The notes below the pieces were generated by a model. It did not search any database and was not told where the DNA came from. It saw only the letters and a program-made list of their open reading frames with translations. A stretch of DNA of 64,000 nt from Planoprotostelium fungivorum (Eukaryota > Evosea > Variosea > Cavosteliida > Cavosteliaceae): NCBI GenBank assembly GCA_003024175.1, contig MDYQ01000047.1, forward strand, positions 1 to 64,000, in the 5' to 3' direction. This document shows, piece after piece, positions 37,738 to 50,100 of this stretch. The translations under genes were made by a program, and so were the position numbers. Each line of letters begins with the position of its first letter. The stretch's first letter is position 1.

Positions 37738-39167
37738 TCATCGTTTCATGGTATGACTCTTGGCTCTCGTCGTACTCGTTCTATCTCTCTGCTTCGACTT
37801 GATGAACTCCAGCATGGGCGAATGGTAGACGCTGTTCGTGATGGCATTCATCCATGAAGTCAAATCTTCCTCGCTCTGTGCGGCGATGTAATAGACGGCG
37901 TGATGACCCCTGACGACACTTCCATCCTCGTTAATCTTGCAGGACTTGATCTCTTGTCCAGTCGAATCTGTCAATTGGAGACAATACCTGATATCGATCA
38001 GCATCATCGTCGTGAGGTCGCATGCGATGAGAAGCTCTGAAGAAGAGATGACGAGAAGAAGATCGTAGGATGGAGAACATCATGTATATGACACATGATG
38101 ATGATGATGGACGACTCACTTTTTCTTCGCATCCGCTCGCACGACGCGAATGTTCTCCAATGGAATGATTCCCGCCGGCTCTCCCTGCGGCGTCTTGAAA
38201 TAATACAAAATGTTGTGATCCAGCACGAACCACCTCCTCTTCCACGTCTTGATCTGCCCCCCCGCTACCCTCTTCAGTCGAATGAGACTGAAACGATCAC
38301 GTGATCTCACCTTGTTTCGTCAGCCAGCCCTTCTTCTCTGCCGTCGCGTACATCGCACCGTCCATCTTGATCTCATCGTTCAATATCTTCTCGTACAGGT
38401 TCAATAGCCAACGCTTCGGTAGGGGTCCACCGTTGTTGATGGTTTTTGTCGTGCTGAGAAACTCTTGCCGCGTCATTTTCTTCTTGATGGATGAAGAATG
38501 CAAATCGGTGTTGAGCATGATCGTCGCGAAGGCTAAGACATAGACGGCATCTTGAGTGGTACGTAAGTTGAAATTTTATCGGGATTTCGATACGAAGGAG
38601 GAGATATCGTGAGATTCTCACCTGAATTATTGAATACCCCCGCCGCTTCGTTGTTCTTGTAGTATTGTTGCGCGAATTTCTCCATGATGCGATCGATCTT
38701 CTGAGCTTCTCCGGGCAATCGAAATCGGTACAAGAATCGCCTCAGTGCGATGTCGAATTCGAGATGACTGAAGTTCATCGTGTTGACGAAGGCTTCTAAT
38801 ATGCTCGAATTCACTTCGTCTCCTATGAAATCTCCAACCTGATATCATGTGTTAGACACGTGCAGAGATCGATGGGTGATACACATAGAGGATGCAAATA
38901 GATGATGCAGATCGATGATAAACATGTAGATGATATGGATGGGTGGTACACCTGCTTCTTGTCTATGGTTTGGCAGGTGAAGAGGAATCTTGCAATGTCT
39001 TGCGGTGTGTTCTTCAGTAGATTCACTTGCACGAGATATTCGATGCCCTTCATATACATCAGGAGGCACGAGAATGAAGATAGAATGAAGTATCTCACCT
39101 TTTTTGGTTTCTGGTTGAACAGTTCTACACCGCTCTGGTAGATTCTCTTCTGTTCTTCCGTCATCAC
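37738..39167 (-). CDS. Sec7-PH ARF guanine-nucleotide exchange factor (cytohesin-like)
   Basis: Catalyses GDP/GTP exchange on ARF GTPases at membranes. The start MTEEQKRIYQSGVELFNQKP at 39167 runs straight into the Sec7 domain: GIEYLVQVNLLKNTPQDIA, FLFTCQTIDKKQ, ILEAFVNTMNFSHLEFDIAL, FLYRFRLPGEAQKIDRIMEK (the catalytic glutamate is in PGEAQKIDR), and VLAFATIMLNTDLHSSSIKK (the second conserved motif). A PH domain follows: KKGWLTKQG, KTWKRRWFVLDHNILYYFKT, PAGIIPLENIRVV, YYIAAQSEEDLTSWMNAI. The tail is basic and Ser/Thr-rich. The Sec7 N-terminus is very short, and an ankyrin gene ends only 81 bp upstream on the same strand, so an ankyrin-Sec7 fusion is worth checking. The obvious splice between them does not keep the frame. 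Confidence 0.92.
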
Positions 39168-39248
39168 TGCCGTAGCCGATTTTTGTCTGTCACCTCGTCA
39201 CCCAAATTCTCACGAAATTTCATCGGAATCTACAGCCCGTACGATCTC

Positions 39249-40910
39249 TCACCTCTCCTTCAAAACTTTCTCCAAGAGGTTCATTTGGATGTTGTGTGTG
39301 CTCGTCAGACTTCTCAATCGTGGATCATCCATTGGGACGAACGCGTCCCTCTTGTCTTCCAAAAATAGCTTCGCCCCAGCCTCCAGTAAGGCTATCGCAA
39401 TGTCCACATGTTGCTTCTTCAGTGAAACGATCAGAGCAGTCTGCCCCCTCTCATTCACTGCGTCTAAGAGTTGTTCTTCCATCTGATCTCGGTGGTTGAT
39501 GAGTACCTGCGCGGGGTCAGTTTTGGCGGGAATGGCCTCTCCCACCTTCGTGCAGGACAGAGAGACGGTTGCGGCGGCGTGTAGAGGGGTGTTACCCTTG
39601 TTGTCTCTCACGTTGATCTCTGCACCGTTTTCGAGCAACAATCGAGCGCAATCCGGTCGATCTGAATAAATGGCCACGAATAGAGCCGTGTGCCCCACGT
39701 TCTACAACGAGTCAGTCCCAAATCTGACGGAATCGAGACATCGACTCACGTTGGCCGCCTCTAGCGGTGACTTTTGAGAAGTACCGCTCGATCCCGTGCT
39801 CTCCATCTTCCAAAGTTGCAGGGGTTCACCCTTTTCTTCTCCATCATGCATCACGATGTGGATCTGACCGACGTCCAAATCCGAGACCTCCTTCTCCCTC
39901 ACGGTGACCGGTGAGCTCACGCTCGACACGCTGAGTTGATTGCCCATGGCCTCTAAGACGACAGAGACACACTTTGTGCTGCCGCTGTGTGCTGCCTGCT
40001 GCAAGATATTGTTCCCGAAGCGTTTCTCTGTGGTGAACAGAGAGGCTCCCTTGTCGATGAGAAACTGTACCGCGTTGTCCTGGTCACGTCAGACTACAAC
40101 GCGCCAGAAATGTGTCACCTGGCCGTTGTGAGCGGCCACACTTAGAGGTGTCTCTCCGTGAGCATCTGTGGGATCAACATTTGCACCGGGCACGGACAAG
40201 AGAAGAGCCAGGGATTGAACATCACCGACGAATGCGGCAAAGTGGATGGGGTAACAACCGTTGTTGTTTTGGACTCCACACAGAGACTCGTTCCACTCGA
40301 TGAGAGCTGATGGAGGATGAGGAACATGCGTTGAGAAGATGGGATCACCTTGAGTGCATTCGGCGCTGCCGTTGAGGCAACTGACATGGATGGCGGTGTC
40401 CCCGAGAGAGGTGCGTAAGTAAGAGTCGGCTTTAGAGGTGAGATGGAGAGGATGATGAGTGAGTGTTCACCTCCTTTACTGAGGAGAAATTTCAAAACAT
40501 CTGTGTGATTCAATCTCGCCGCTCGATGGATGGCGGTCGAATGATCTTTTGATAAGAAGGAGTCAATGTATTCTGATTGTCCTTGTCAGATAATGTCCGT
40601 GAAGTTGATGTGATATGATATGATTCACCCGGATGTTTCTGCAGTACAGCATTCAACCTCTCGATGGATTTGTCTGTCACAGCATCTGATATCTCTTTTT
40701 GTACCGGTGTTAACTCGAAGTGCTATAAAGTTAAGAAAATGTTGCCATATTCATAGAGTAAATAGATCTATCACGTGAAAGGAAGATCACGTAATTGTCT
40801 CTATGGATATCATGATATGGACAACAGATGATACGATGCAATGCCGACGAGGAGCTCACATCAGACTCCTGTTTCGATTCTGAGACAAGAGAGCCTCGCG
40901 CGAAAGACAT
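39249..40910 (-). CDS. Ankyrin-repeat protein
   Basis: The start MSFARGSLVSESKQESD at 40910 is followed by an intron of about 130 bp, then HFELTPVQKEISDAVTDKSI and ankyrin repeats: DHSTAIHRAARLNHTDVLKF, LGDTAIHVSCLNGSAECTQA, NNGCYPIHFAAFVGDVQSLA, AHGETPLSVAAHNGQDNAVQ, FGNNILQQAAHSGSTKCV, GHTALFVAIYSDRPDCARLL, NKGNTPLHAAA, RGQTALIVSLKKQHVDIAIA. It ends NIQMNLLEKVLKER. Two introns hold the recurrent motif: one at an acceptor (39701-39710), one internal (40093-40105). The segment reading SLSCTKVGEAIPAKTDPAQ near 39540 may be a 40-bp intron (GTGGGA...GCGCAG) that contains TTCCCGCCAAAA. Confidence 0.82.
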
Positions 40911-41217
40911 CTCTGCTCCTGATCTCCCTCTAGCGTAAAACGTCAACCCTTTTGTCTGCTTTTATCTTTGTTTTCAAAACAAAATGTTTCCACCATATAA
41001 CGACATCGGGCGTAGAGTATAACGACCTCGAATGGATGAGGAAAACACTACACAACCGACGCAAGTGCCTCCTATGCCTGGCCCCACACACAGAAGCTTC
41101 AGACAAAACCATTGTATTGTAGATGGATGAAATGTATCGAAATTTCGGTGGGTCTTGGTGTGACCAGACATCATGCGAGTCACAAATCCAACACATCACG
41201 ACACACACATCATCGAC

Positions 41218-41388
41218 ATGAACAACACTTCCAGCTTACCCCGCGCCGAACTCTCAGAGGTCCCTGCCAAGATCGCAACTGCCGATCCCCTGGTACCCAA
41301 CAACCAAGAGACATCGGCGGCAGCTGCCATGGCCGACACAAAACAACCTCAAGACAAGCCAGCCAAGATCTCTGGTAGCGACAAGTGA
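41218..41388 (+). CDS. Possible short disordered protein
   Basis: A 56-codon frame starting MNNTSSLPRAELSEVPAKIA and ending KPAKISGSDK. It is rich in Ala, Pro, Lys and Ser, with no domain. Codon content looks protein-like and the frame stays open upstream to 41173, but there is no other support. It could equally be untranslated sequence. It lies between two minus-strand genes. Confidence 0.3.
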   Translation: MNNTSSLPRAELSEVPAKIATADPLVPNNQETSAAAAMADTKQPQDKPAKISGSDK

Positions 41389-41493
41389 ATAAGATGAACC
41401 ATAAAACTTTGTCTCGCACGATCAACATGATTGAAGGTATTCCATCGTCTGCATCCATGGAATACTCTCCGTGGACACATTTATTGCTTCTCA

Positions 41494-44041
41494 TCATTTG
41501 TATGCCTGAGAGTGATACTCGTGATTGTTGATGGTGTATCCATCAGCCAAAGCCACGTAACTGTAATCCCTCTGCAGTGCGTCTCTTCTCCACCTACGAG
41601 CACTCAACTTTTGCCTCTAAACGATCTCACCTCTTGGAAGCCAAGAAGAGAAGGATGGTCGTGGGGATCAATATGATGCAGATGCAAAGGAGGGAGGTCT
41701 CCACCATCTCAAACCCAGGGCTGATGAAAAGATCAGATGATGAGTTGAAACGATGCAGAGATCAGATGATGATGGGAAGGTGAGTCGGTGTGAAGACAAC
41801 ACATGATGATGATGCTTCACCTCAATTGGTGACAGACGACATCGGTGAGAGAGGAAACGAGAGGGGCAAAGAGGAAACATCCCAACAGGGGATAGATCTG
41901 CGTCCATGTGTCAGACGTGTCATCATCTCTCATCTTCACCTCCACTCTCAATATCTCTATGTATCGAGTGAGGATGTCCAAGTTGATCGCAATGTCGGAA
42001 GTAATCTTAGTGGCAGTATCGCTGCAGTTTCCCTTCTCACAGTCCTCTATACTGACGATCTCACACCTCAAGCTGCTGTAATCGAAATCCAATACACTCT
42101 GTATGAGTCCATCAATTCAATGCGATCTTTTCATTTCTCTCTATATCGTCCATCATTTATTCATGCATTTCATTTTTTAGTACGATTCACAGTATATACT
42201 ATGAATAAAATTTCGTATACAATGTGACTAGGATATCAGACGATGAGACCTCACCATGTTTGCAACTAGGGATGCCGCAACTTTACAGTAAGCGATGTCC
42301 TTTGTATCTACGTATTTCTGCATATTGCGACACACTGTCTGCTGCATGATCTTGTTCGCCAAGAGAGGACACTTGAGTTTGGCGGCCGTGGTGATGTTGT
42401 TGTTTGCGATGAGACATACAGTCTGCAGTCTGTCCTCTGAACAAGCCTGTGTGTAGGCGGAGTCGAGAGCGTCTTCGATCTAGAAGAGAGTGAGGGATTT
42501 GTCATGATGAGATGATGATGGCGATGATGAGATGAGATGATGCCGATGGTGATCGAACGATGATGATGTGTGGCATCACATCTTTCTTGAGCGAATCGAG
42601 TCTGTTGTCCGAACATTTGAGAATAGGAATGAGCTCTTCCAATGCACTCGTCTGGTTTGTCACGAATGGAAGTCCCAGAGAGGCACTCGTGTTCGCCCTG
42701 ATGACGTTGTCGTTTAGAATGTCTGTCGATTGTCAGTCCGTGAGGTGATGATGAACACGAGTGTACTCACTCATCTCGTGGCAGGAGTCAGTGGTTACGA
42801 TGAGGAGAGGGTAATGGATGGCAAAGATAGACCAAATCAGAGTAGAGATCAAGAACAAGAACATGGATGCACTGCATCATCATCGTCACATCGTCATCCT
42901 CGAGTGACAACGGACACACCTCCAAGTCAACTTCCATATGTTAAAGAGACCACCCAGTATACCTACAAGCACCACGATGGGTGCTAATACCAACAGAGTG
43001 ATGTATACGGCGTTACGATACTGATCGACGAGGTTCACTTGCACGTCCACCTTTTGGACTTGGGCTCTCGAATCGGAGAATACTGTGTAGACGCCGTCGA
43101 GACTGTTGTTGACATCTTTCGTGTAGGGTATTGTTTGGAGTTCACCAACGATAGTTTGGAGCTGTCGATGTGAGATGCGAATAATGCGATGCAAAATGAT
43201 GTCAAGTGATGTGATGTCAAGTGATGTGATGTCAAGTGATGTGATGTCAAGTGATGTGATGTCAAGTGATGTGATGTAAGGGGATGTGATGCGATAGATG
43301 TGAAATCATGCGACAAGAAGTGATGGTCGATGATGATCACCTTGGCCTGCAGATCGTCGGTAAAATTCATGACATTGTTTGTGGGCCCCTTCATGCCTTT
43401 CGAAACTCGGCTGTTACCGATTATACCAGGTATCACGGCGGCACTGTCAAATGTGAGTCAAATGTGCGTTACGTGGTCTCACATCAGAGCGATGAAGCAT
43501 ACGACCGTCAGGACTCGAACGGTATAGACACTCCACATGGAATATCCTTGGAACTCACTGGACAGACACTCGTTGCCACAGCAGCGAGTTCCGTAACATA
43601 CATTGTCAGGGGTTCTCTGCCAACCGCCGAAGCAGTTGCAACAGCAGCGACCGATGCAGACGACCCAGAACGCTAAGAAGGCGAGGGGTACCATGACAAA
43701 AGCGATGATGGACATTCTGAGGACCGCCTGCGTATTGACAATGAATCATAGGGGGTGGATGAGAATAACGATATTACACCTCCATATAGCCCATAAGGTG
43801 GCAGTCCCCATTTTCATCGAGCGCGCAGAGTCTATTCGATACCGTTCCATTTGTGAACGTCGAACGACTGGAAGAAGAAGGAATGAGTCCCAATAGTTCT
43901 CTGTCTCTAGTCAGGGGGACTATCTCTGTCAAATCACCTTCCAGAAGATGCGGAATCAACATCTTGCGAGGACAGGAGGAGGGTTGATCCTGCTAGAGCG
44001 ATCACAAATAATAGGAGACTCTTTGATGGTGTCAACACCAT
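41494..44041 (-). CDS. Five-span membrane protein, prominin/Tweety-like topology
   Basis: The start MVLTPSKSLLLFVIALAGST at 44041 is a signal peptide. A short extracellular part leads to TM1 (MSIIAFVMVPLAFLAFWVVC) and a Cys-rich cytoplasmic loop (GRCCCNCFGGWQ, CYGTRCCGNEC). Then come TM2 (MWSVYTVRVLTVVCFIALM), a large extracellular loop with Asn-glycosylation-type sites, and TM3 (YITLLVLAPIVVLVGILGGL). TM4 (MFLFLISTLIWSIFAIHYPL) is followed by a second large Cys-containing loop (SDNRLDSLKKDIEDAL, CLIANNNITTAAKLKCPLL) and TM5 (LLCICIILIPTTILLFLAS). The tail ends YHSQAYK. A signal peptide, five helices and two big extracellular loops match prominin topology; sequence identity is not evident to me. 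One intron contains a 15-bp minisatellite (43199-43275). Confidence 0.7.
43199..43275. repeat. 15-bp minisatellite in an intron
   Basis: About five perfect tandem copies of GATGTCAAGTGATGT, followed by decayed copies, inside an intron of the five-span membrane protein gene. Confidence 0.9.
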
Positions 44042-44382
44042 GTTTGGAAACGAATGATTTCGCTTGGCGGAGAGTGTAGACAAGAGACGATCAGCCTGAC
44101 AGCGTCGCGACATGGGGAAGTTCAGGGAGACTGCGAATACAGACAGACAACAGAACATCTTTAGAGAGGTGAATAGTGCTGAGGACAGCATTGGGATTGA
44201 ATTAACCTGGGTGACAATCAAGACACCAGAGAAAGTGACACAGCCAGAGACTTTTCCTTCATAGGGCCGGTTGAGATCCGCCTTACAACTCATACCACGA
44301 ATTCTCCTCCCCATCTTCTGATCGAAACTTCCCTTCCGCAGTCGATGCGCAGATCATTACAAACAGAAATCCAACGACAAAC
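44042..44382. promoter_or_regulatory. Divergent promoter region
   Basis: 340 bp between the minus-strand membrane protein gene (start 44041) and the plus-strand glucanase (start 44383). A minus-strand frame across it has no domain. No defined site is recognised. Confidence 0.35.
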
Positions 44383-45657
44383 ATGCAGTTACGCATCGCG
44401 CTCGTGTTGCTTTTGTCTGTAGCTACCCATGCAGCAAACAGCACTTGCTTCCCTCTTGGAGGAGCCAAATTCAGTGGTTCTAAGCCTTCCATGGATCGTA
44501 ACGATTGGTGGTGTGGTAACGATCGCATGTATGGCTTTTTGGGGTGAGTTCACAGACGCAATAGTGTCTACGACGATCTGATCTCTTCGAAGGTTCAGCT
44601 ATCCCATGGAGGAAGGTTGTGGCTCTAGCACCAGCTACGATCACATCTCTAAAGATATGCAGAGGATGAAGAAGGATTACGGAGCGACATTCGTCAGAAC
44701 TTACCTCACCACGTGCAGAGACGTATCTGTCTACAAGAATCTGGTCAAAGCTGGTCGAGACAACAACATGTAAATCGCTAACCATACGACATCCGATCGC
44801 CGACATTTCGAACAGGGGAGTCATCCCCATGCTCTTCTGGGACTTTGGACCCAACGACAAGCTCATGAAGCAGGCTGAGAACGCTCTCCTTGCCGTCTTT
44901 CAAGATGCTGAAGTAGGAAAGTTTGCACCATACGTCATTCACTCTGTCGCCTTCGGTGATGAGCTCGGAGAGGAAGGACAGTACTGGATGAAGCCATTCA
45001 ACGATCTGAAGGCCAAGCTCGCAAAATACGGGGTGAATCGATTTTATTCGGTTTTAATCTCTCGGCTGACTTGAACAGGTGCCCCTTACCATCTCCGATG
45101 ACTGGGATAGAGGAGAATACAAGAGCGGCAACAGTCTGAGCAACTGGGGAAAGCAAGTCAGAGATGCGGTCGCCCTCACCCACGTACACAGTGAGCTGTG
45201 AGTCTCTATCAGAGGTCTGACGTTGGACAGTTCAAGGGTACTACCACCCCGGAGCAGTACCCAATGCCAGAGCTCACTTCAACTATCTGAAGGGACAGGT
45301 GCATTGTCATCATCTTCCCCTTCATCGTAGACATCATCGTCATCGTCAACGCGCACATCTATGGGTGCTAAATCTGATCAGGTCAACTTCATGAAGAACA
45401 ACAACATCAAGAGACCTTACATCATCTCACAAACACTCTGGACTTCAGGAAAGGGAGGTCATGCTTTCCGAGGCAACGTTGACAACATGGACAACTTCTC
45501 TGCCTTCTGGAATGACATGCAGAACAACTGTCAGTACTTCAAGCAAGAGAAGGTCAGCTACTTCTTCCACGCCTGGAGCGATGGTGGAGAGGCTCCACTG
45601 GGCCTTCTCAAGAATAACGGACAGGCCAAGATCAGCTTCCGTCCTCAGAGATGCTAA
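44383..45657 (+). CDS. Secreted GH17-like beta-1,3-glucanase
   Basis: Signal peptide MQLRIALVLLLSVATHAA fixes the start at 44383. The mature enzyme has MYGFLGFSYPMEEGCG, YDHISKDMQRMKKDYGATFV, RTYLTTCRDVSVYKNLVKA, VIPMLFWDFGPNDKLMKQAE, then VIHSVAFGDELGEEGQYW, the position of the family's GNE acid/base motif, here GDE. It continues VPLTISDDW, IQGYYHPGAVPNARAHFNYL, RPYIISQTLWTSGKGGHAF (nucleophile region) and VSYFFHAWSDGGEAPLGLL. The C-terminus is SFRPQRC. The protein is probably secreted to digest fungal or cell-wall beta-glucan. About five introns. The Asn-to-Asp change next to the catalytic Glu is unusual for GH17 and lowers certainty about exact subfamily. Confidence 0.78.
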
Positions 45658-45834
45658 AAGAGAATGAATGGTTGTGATTGTGATTGATTTGGATCTTTTG
45701 TGAACGATCGAGAATCGTTATAGTAAGGATACAACGGGTCAAGCTTGAGTTCATCAAACTGACTCACGACGCCTCAGATAACTCGATGTGATGTTCCCTG
45801 GGTGAGAGTGGAGCCATCGTATCGCACTGTAACT

Positions 45835-47019
45835 TTATTTCTTTGGGAAGGGCATGAAATGCATGGAGACTAATCTAGGTGTATCAAACAGATCAAACCA
45901 TCTTGACACTTGAGCCACACCATCCACCCACATCTGAACGGGTCACTCATCACATCATCTGCACATGCAACACATCCATCTCACCTCTCCGTCAATATAT
46001 CGAACGGGATATTCCTTCGGTGGTTGCTTGACTTTGATAGCCGTGTAGAAGGTCTGCATCTTCTTCTTACTCAAGTTCGCCGTGATCATGTCCCGAATCG
46101 ATTCTGGTTTGTAATAGAAGAGGCTCATGCTGGCCGGTAGGTTGAACTCTCGAGTGTCTTCCAATGTATAGCTGGTCAGATCGGTGAACGCCTCATTGAT
46201 GCAGAGCGTCTCGTGATAATCATTAGACAACATGGAGGCGATGGGGTTCTTTTCGACCATCCTTTTGATCATCTGATTTCGAAATCAGATCGGATGATGG
46301 ATCATGTCGATGACACCGCACCTTGTCTTCTACATCCACGTTGAATTGCCATTCCTCCATGTGCTCCTCGGTGAGATTCGATATCCTCATCTTCTTCCTC
46401 TTTGCGATCTCTCCTATGGCCCACATGATCTTCTGTGCCTCCTCGCGAGTGGAGTATCCCCTTCGTGGGTCATACGAGATTCTCTCATGCATCATACCTC
46501 TTCTCCCATACGTCTAAGACTGCGTTCAGATGTTCTGGGTGGTGCTCTAGCTCGGCATGGCCGATCGGTTTCGTGGACCAATCCAATTTGTGCAGATCCT
46601 GCCCTTCGAATTCGGGGAGGTTCAAGAGTTGTTCGAGTGTCAGAGGTGACATGAGGGGTTCTGATTGGGAGATCGATGGATCCGCATCGTCATTGTTCTG
46701 ATCGAACATGGGCGGTGCATCGTCTAAATGTTCTAAATAATCTACTACAATGTTGAAGTCGTTGGACGATGACGTCGGTGCATCGGTGACGGTCTGGATC
46801 GATGGATCGATCGCATGTGGCGAGATGTGAACAGTTGGAGCTCGATCGATTCTCCTTCTCTTCGATTGACTATCTACACATCCCTCCGATCTACCTGTGG
46901 TAATGCATCTTGTACATGGTCGAGCTAGCGAAACATCAATCTCACACTCAACTGTGTGAATTCCTACCTCCTTCACATCTCAGATGGCTCCTTCTGCAGG
47001 GCTCACAGGCTCTCTTCAT
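45835..47019 (-). CDS. Zn2Cys6-PAS transcription factor, AcuK/ERT1-like
   Basis: A fungal-type zinc cluster opens the protein: MKRACEPCRRSHLRCEG, then after an intron ARPCTRCITTGRSEGC, giving the six cysteines, followed by a basic SQSKRRRIDR. An acidic middle region and ISNLTEEHMEEWQFNVDV follow. A PAS-like domain has ASMLSNDYHETLCINEAFTD, LTSYTLEDTREFNLPASM, SLFYYKPESI, MQTFYTAIKVKQPPKEYPV. The C-terminus after a last intron is MWVDGVAQVSRWFDLFDTPR and VSMHFMPFPKK. This layout (N-terminal zinc cluster, C-terminal PAS) is that of AcuK/AcuM/ERT1 regulators of gluconeogenesis and respiration in fungi. The exon joins preserve the cluster spacing. Target genes cannot be inferred. Confidence 0.85.
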
Positions 47020-47160
47020 GGATCACGAATGGACGCCCGATGATGATGCGCTGTCAGTGGTGGCAATCTCAAAATATCGCGCGGCAGCCGTTACGATTTT
47101 TCTCTTTACAATGGACAAATATTTCTCGTCCAACCACATCATATCACCGAGCTCCTCTCT

Positions 47161-50100
47161 ATGTCTAACGACAAACCGGAGCTGAGGGCTCCTTACCGCT
47201 CCGAATCTGAGCCCGAATTGGAAAGGAGAGGACCAGCATCCGATTCACCACAACCTCAACCGCCACAAAAATCACGTCCCACTGATGCTGTACCAGTTGG
47301 CGGTTCACCTTCTGTGCCGAAAAAAGTCGGGCTCATAAAGAGATCAATGACATGGATGACCCCAATGAAACACAAGACGGTCTTCTTAGACGATGTCAAC
47401 ACGCCGGTGAGTTCATATGGATATTTCGCACTGGTAGAGAGACGACTGGCATTAAATGATCTTGCGTAGGAGGGATCACCCTCAGATTGCTTCATAGAGC
47501 CACCGAAAGATTGGTTGATCGTAGAGAAACTCATTCCTGTCCCTAAAAAGAAAGAAGGTCAGACGTGATATCATATCATACCACACCCTCAACTTTGACA
47601 CATCACACAGCAGAGGGAAAAGGTTACGAAGTCATCTTGCAATTGAAGATATCTTCGGTTCTGTTGATCAGCCAGAGTGGTAAAGGAGGGACTCCCGGTG
47701 AAACAACCGACATCTTTCGCAATCATCAACAGTTACTCCAACTCCACAAAGAGGTAAGACCCTCACGAACTCTTCCGCGTTGACTCATCCAGCTGGACAC
47801 CATCGACGATCTGCCCCATTCCAACATCCCGTGGCCTTCTAAATACGAGAGGAGCTTCAATTTACCCCAATTGAATGCCGTCCTGGAGCCCATCAAGAGG
47901 AAGCTGCAGGAATATTTAAACATGATACCATCTGTGAAGGGAGCGGCCGTATCTGAAGGTTTTAATCGATTCATCGATCCAGAATTTGAGGTGAGAGAGA
48001 CAGATATGGAGGAGGAGTGAAGGAGAGCAGCCGTTGATGTACGTGATGAAAGACAAGAGAGGGAAACAGGGTAACCTCAAGCACAACTGTGAGTCGTTTT
48101 CCCGCCAAAATTCGTCTCACGATCGACTCAGCGGGGGTGTTGGGGAAATGGGTGGACCACTGGGTGGTCATTTACAACGAGGAAATTCACTGTTACAAAT
48201 CGGCTGACTCGGCCAATTCTCCCTTATTTTGCGTCCCATTGAATTGGTCCACCTTGGAAGTTTCCACGAAAGATACTTTCACCATCAAGACATACGACGG
48301 TCGAGGTGGGGGCACGAATATTTGCGACGATCTACAACGTCGTAGAATTCGCATTCCGGTGTAAGAACGAGGAAGATCGCGTGGAATGGGTTTCTGCGAT
48401 TCGCAGGGTCAAATCTGCGAAATCGACATTGAAGGCGGGAGGTGTCAGTGAAATCACACCCGAAATTTCAGACGTACTCGTTCAATCGTTGTACTTCACT
48501 CAGAGCCTCAGAGAGGATGCCGAAGGCGTCGACGTGAGTTTGAAATTTGAAATCGAAAGTCTGGCGGGAAAATAATGGTAGAAGGGAACACAAGGTTTGT
48601 TTGCTAGCCCGAAGAGGACGGAGAGTGATCCCACCATGGAAGATTTCGACAGCTTCAGGTGATTCCCGCCAAAATGCGGATTCAAATTTCAAACTGAGAG
48701 TCTCAGGCTGAGCGGCATGGGGTGGCTGACGGGCTCGGGTATCATGACGAGCAACGCGAAATTCCCGGAAATGTTGGGGAAGGCCAGGAGCAACAGCCGC
48801 GTTCAGATGGGGCAGAACGGAAGAATCAAATCGGCACCCATCGAGACTCTCATCGAGAAAGTGAACGAAGAAGAACAAGGTGGGTCACCGAATCCATCAT
48901 CGGCATCGGCATCGCCATCACGTCACGATCATCACATGACGCTCGCATGTGGATGTCATCACAATGATGTGTCCGATCATCACTCGATCATCACTACCAT
49001 CGTGATCTCCATCACGATCTCCATCATGAGCGATGCTGATCGTCTCACACAGAGATCGATTTCGTTCTTTGCTTTCTACTGACTTATCGTGCCTTCACCA
49101 CTCCCGATGTCGTTCTACGGTCTTGTCTCAGCCGATTCCGCTCCCTCGAGCGATTAGAACCCGAAAAATCCCACCCCAGGTGATCATCTACAACGTTGTA
49201 GACGGCAAAATGACTTGAAAAAGGATCTGCACCGTATTGGCCAGATGGATCGAAGTCAACGTCGGAGATTTCAACGATGAATTATCCGAAGAGCTCATAC
49301 AATTCGTGGAAAATGATCTGGAAAGTTCACCGAAAAATCACCACCTGGCCAAGAAAATCAGAGACCAGATTCGAAAGAGAGTCAACATCTACTCCAAGTC
49401 CATCACGAAGAGAAGCAATTCGACCAGCGTGAGAGGTAGAAGATGGAGACGAAACTGAAGAGAGAAAGGCACCCAAGATGGAGCTGCCGTACGCGTTCAA
49501 CGGTTACTTTGATCTGTTGGATATTCCGGCCGTGGAGATAGCTAGACAGATGACCATCATAGGTGAGTCATCATGTCATCTCATCATGTGATCATCTCAT
49601 CACGTGTGATGTCATCATGCGATCTGATGATCTCTTCACGATCTCATCTCATCATTTGATCTGATCTCTTCATCAACTCAACTGATTCCATCGTATAGAA
49701 TACAACATGTTTCGTATGATCCGACCACAAGAGTGTCTCTCCATCAAAGAGAAGGAGAAATACTCTCCCAATCTCACTCACGTCACGCAACGTTTCAATC
49801 GGGTGAGAAGTCTTCCCGCCAGAAATCGAATTTAAATTTCGAAACAGATCAGTCTGTGGGTGCAAACGGAGATCCTCCGTCCTTGTGATGTCAAAATCGG
49901 TGGTTTGGTCATCTCCAGATTCATTGAAATTGCAAAGGTGGCATTTTCATTTTTCATCTTTTATCGTTATTTTTTTCATCTTCTTTTTAATGAATCGTTT
50001 GATCATTTCACAAATACAAATTTCTCCTCTAAAAGAATTTTCATCTCAAGATGATCATTTGTCATATTTGATGCTGAAAGATGACAGTGCTGCTTCGATT

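Noticed and set aside
37427-37756. 109-codon plus-strand frame
   Set aside because: Overlaps the 3' end of the Sec7-PH gene, no domain and no splice pattern.
43199-43300. Regular direct repeats that might suggest a CRISPR array
   Set aside because: Fifteen-base units with no spacers, inside an intron of a eukaryotic gene. This is a minisatellite.
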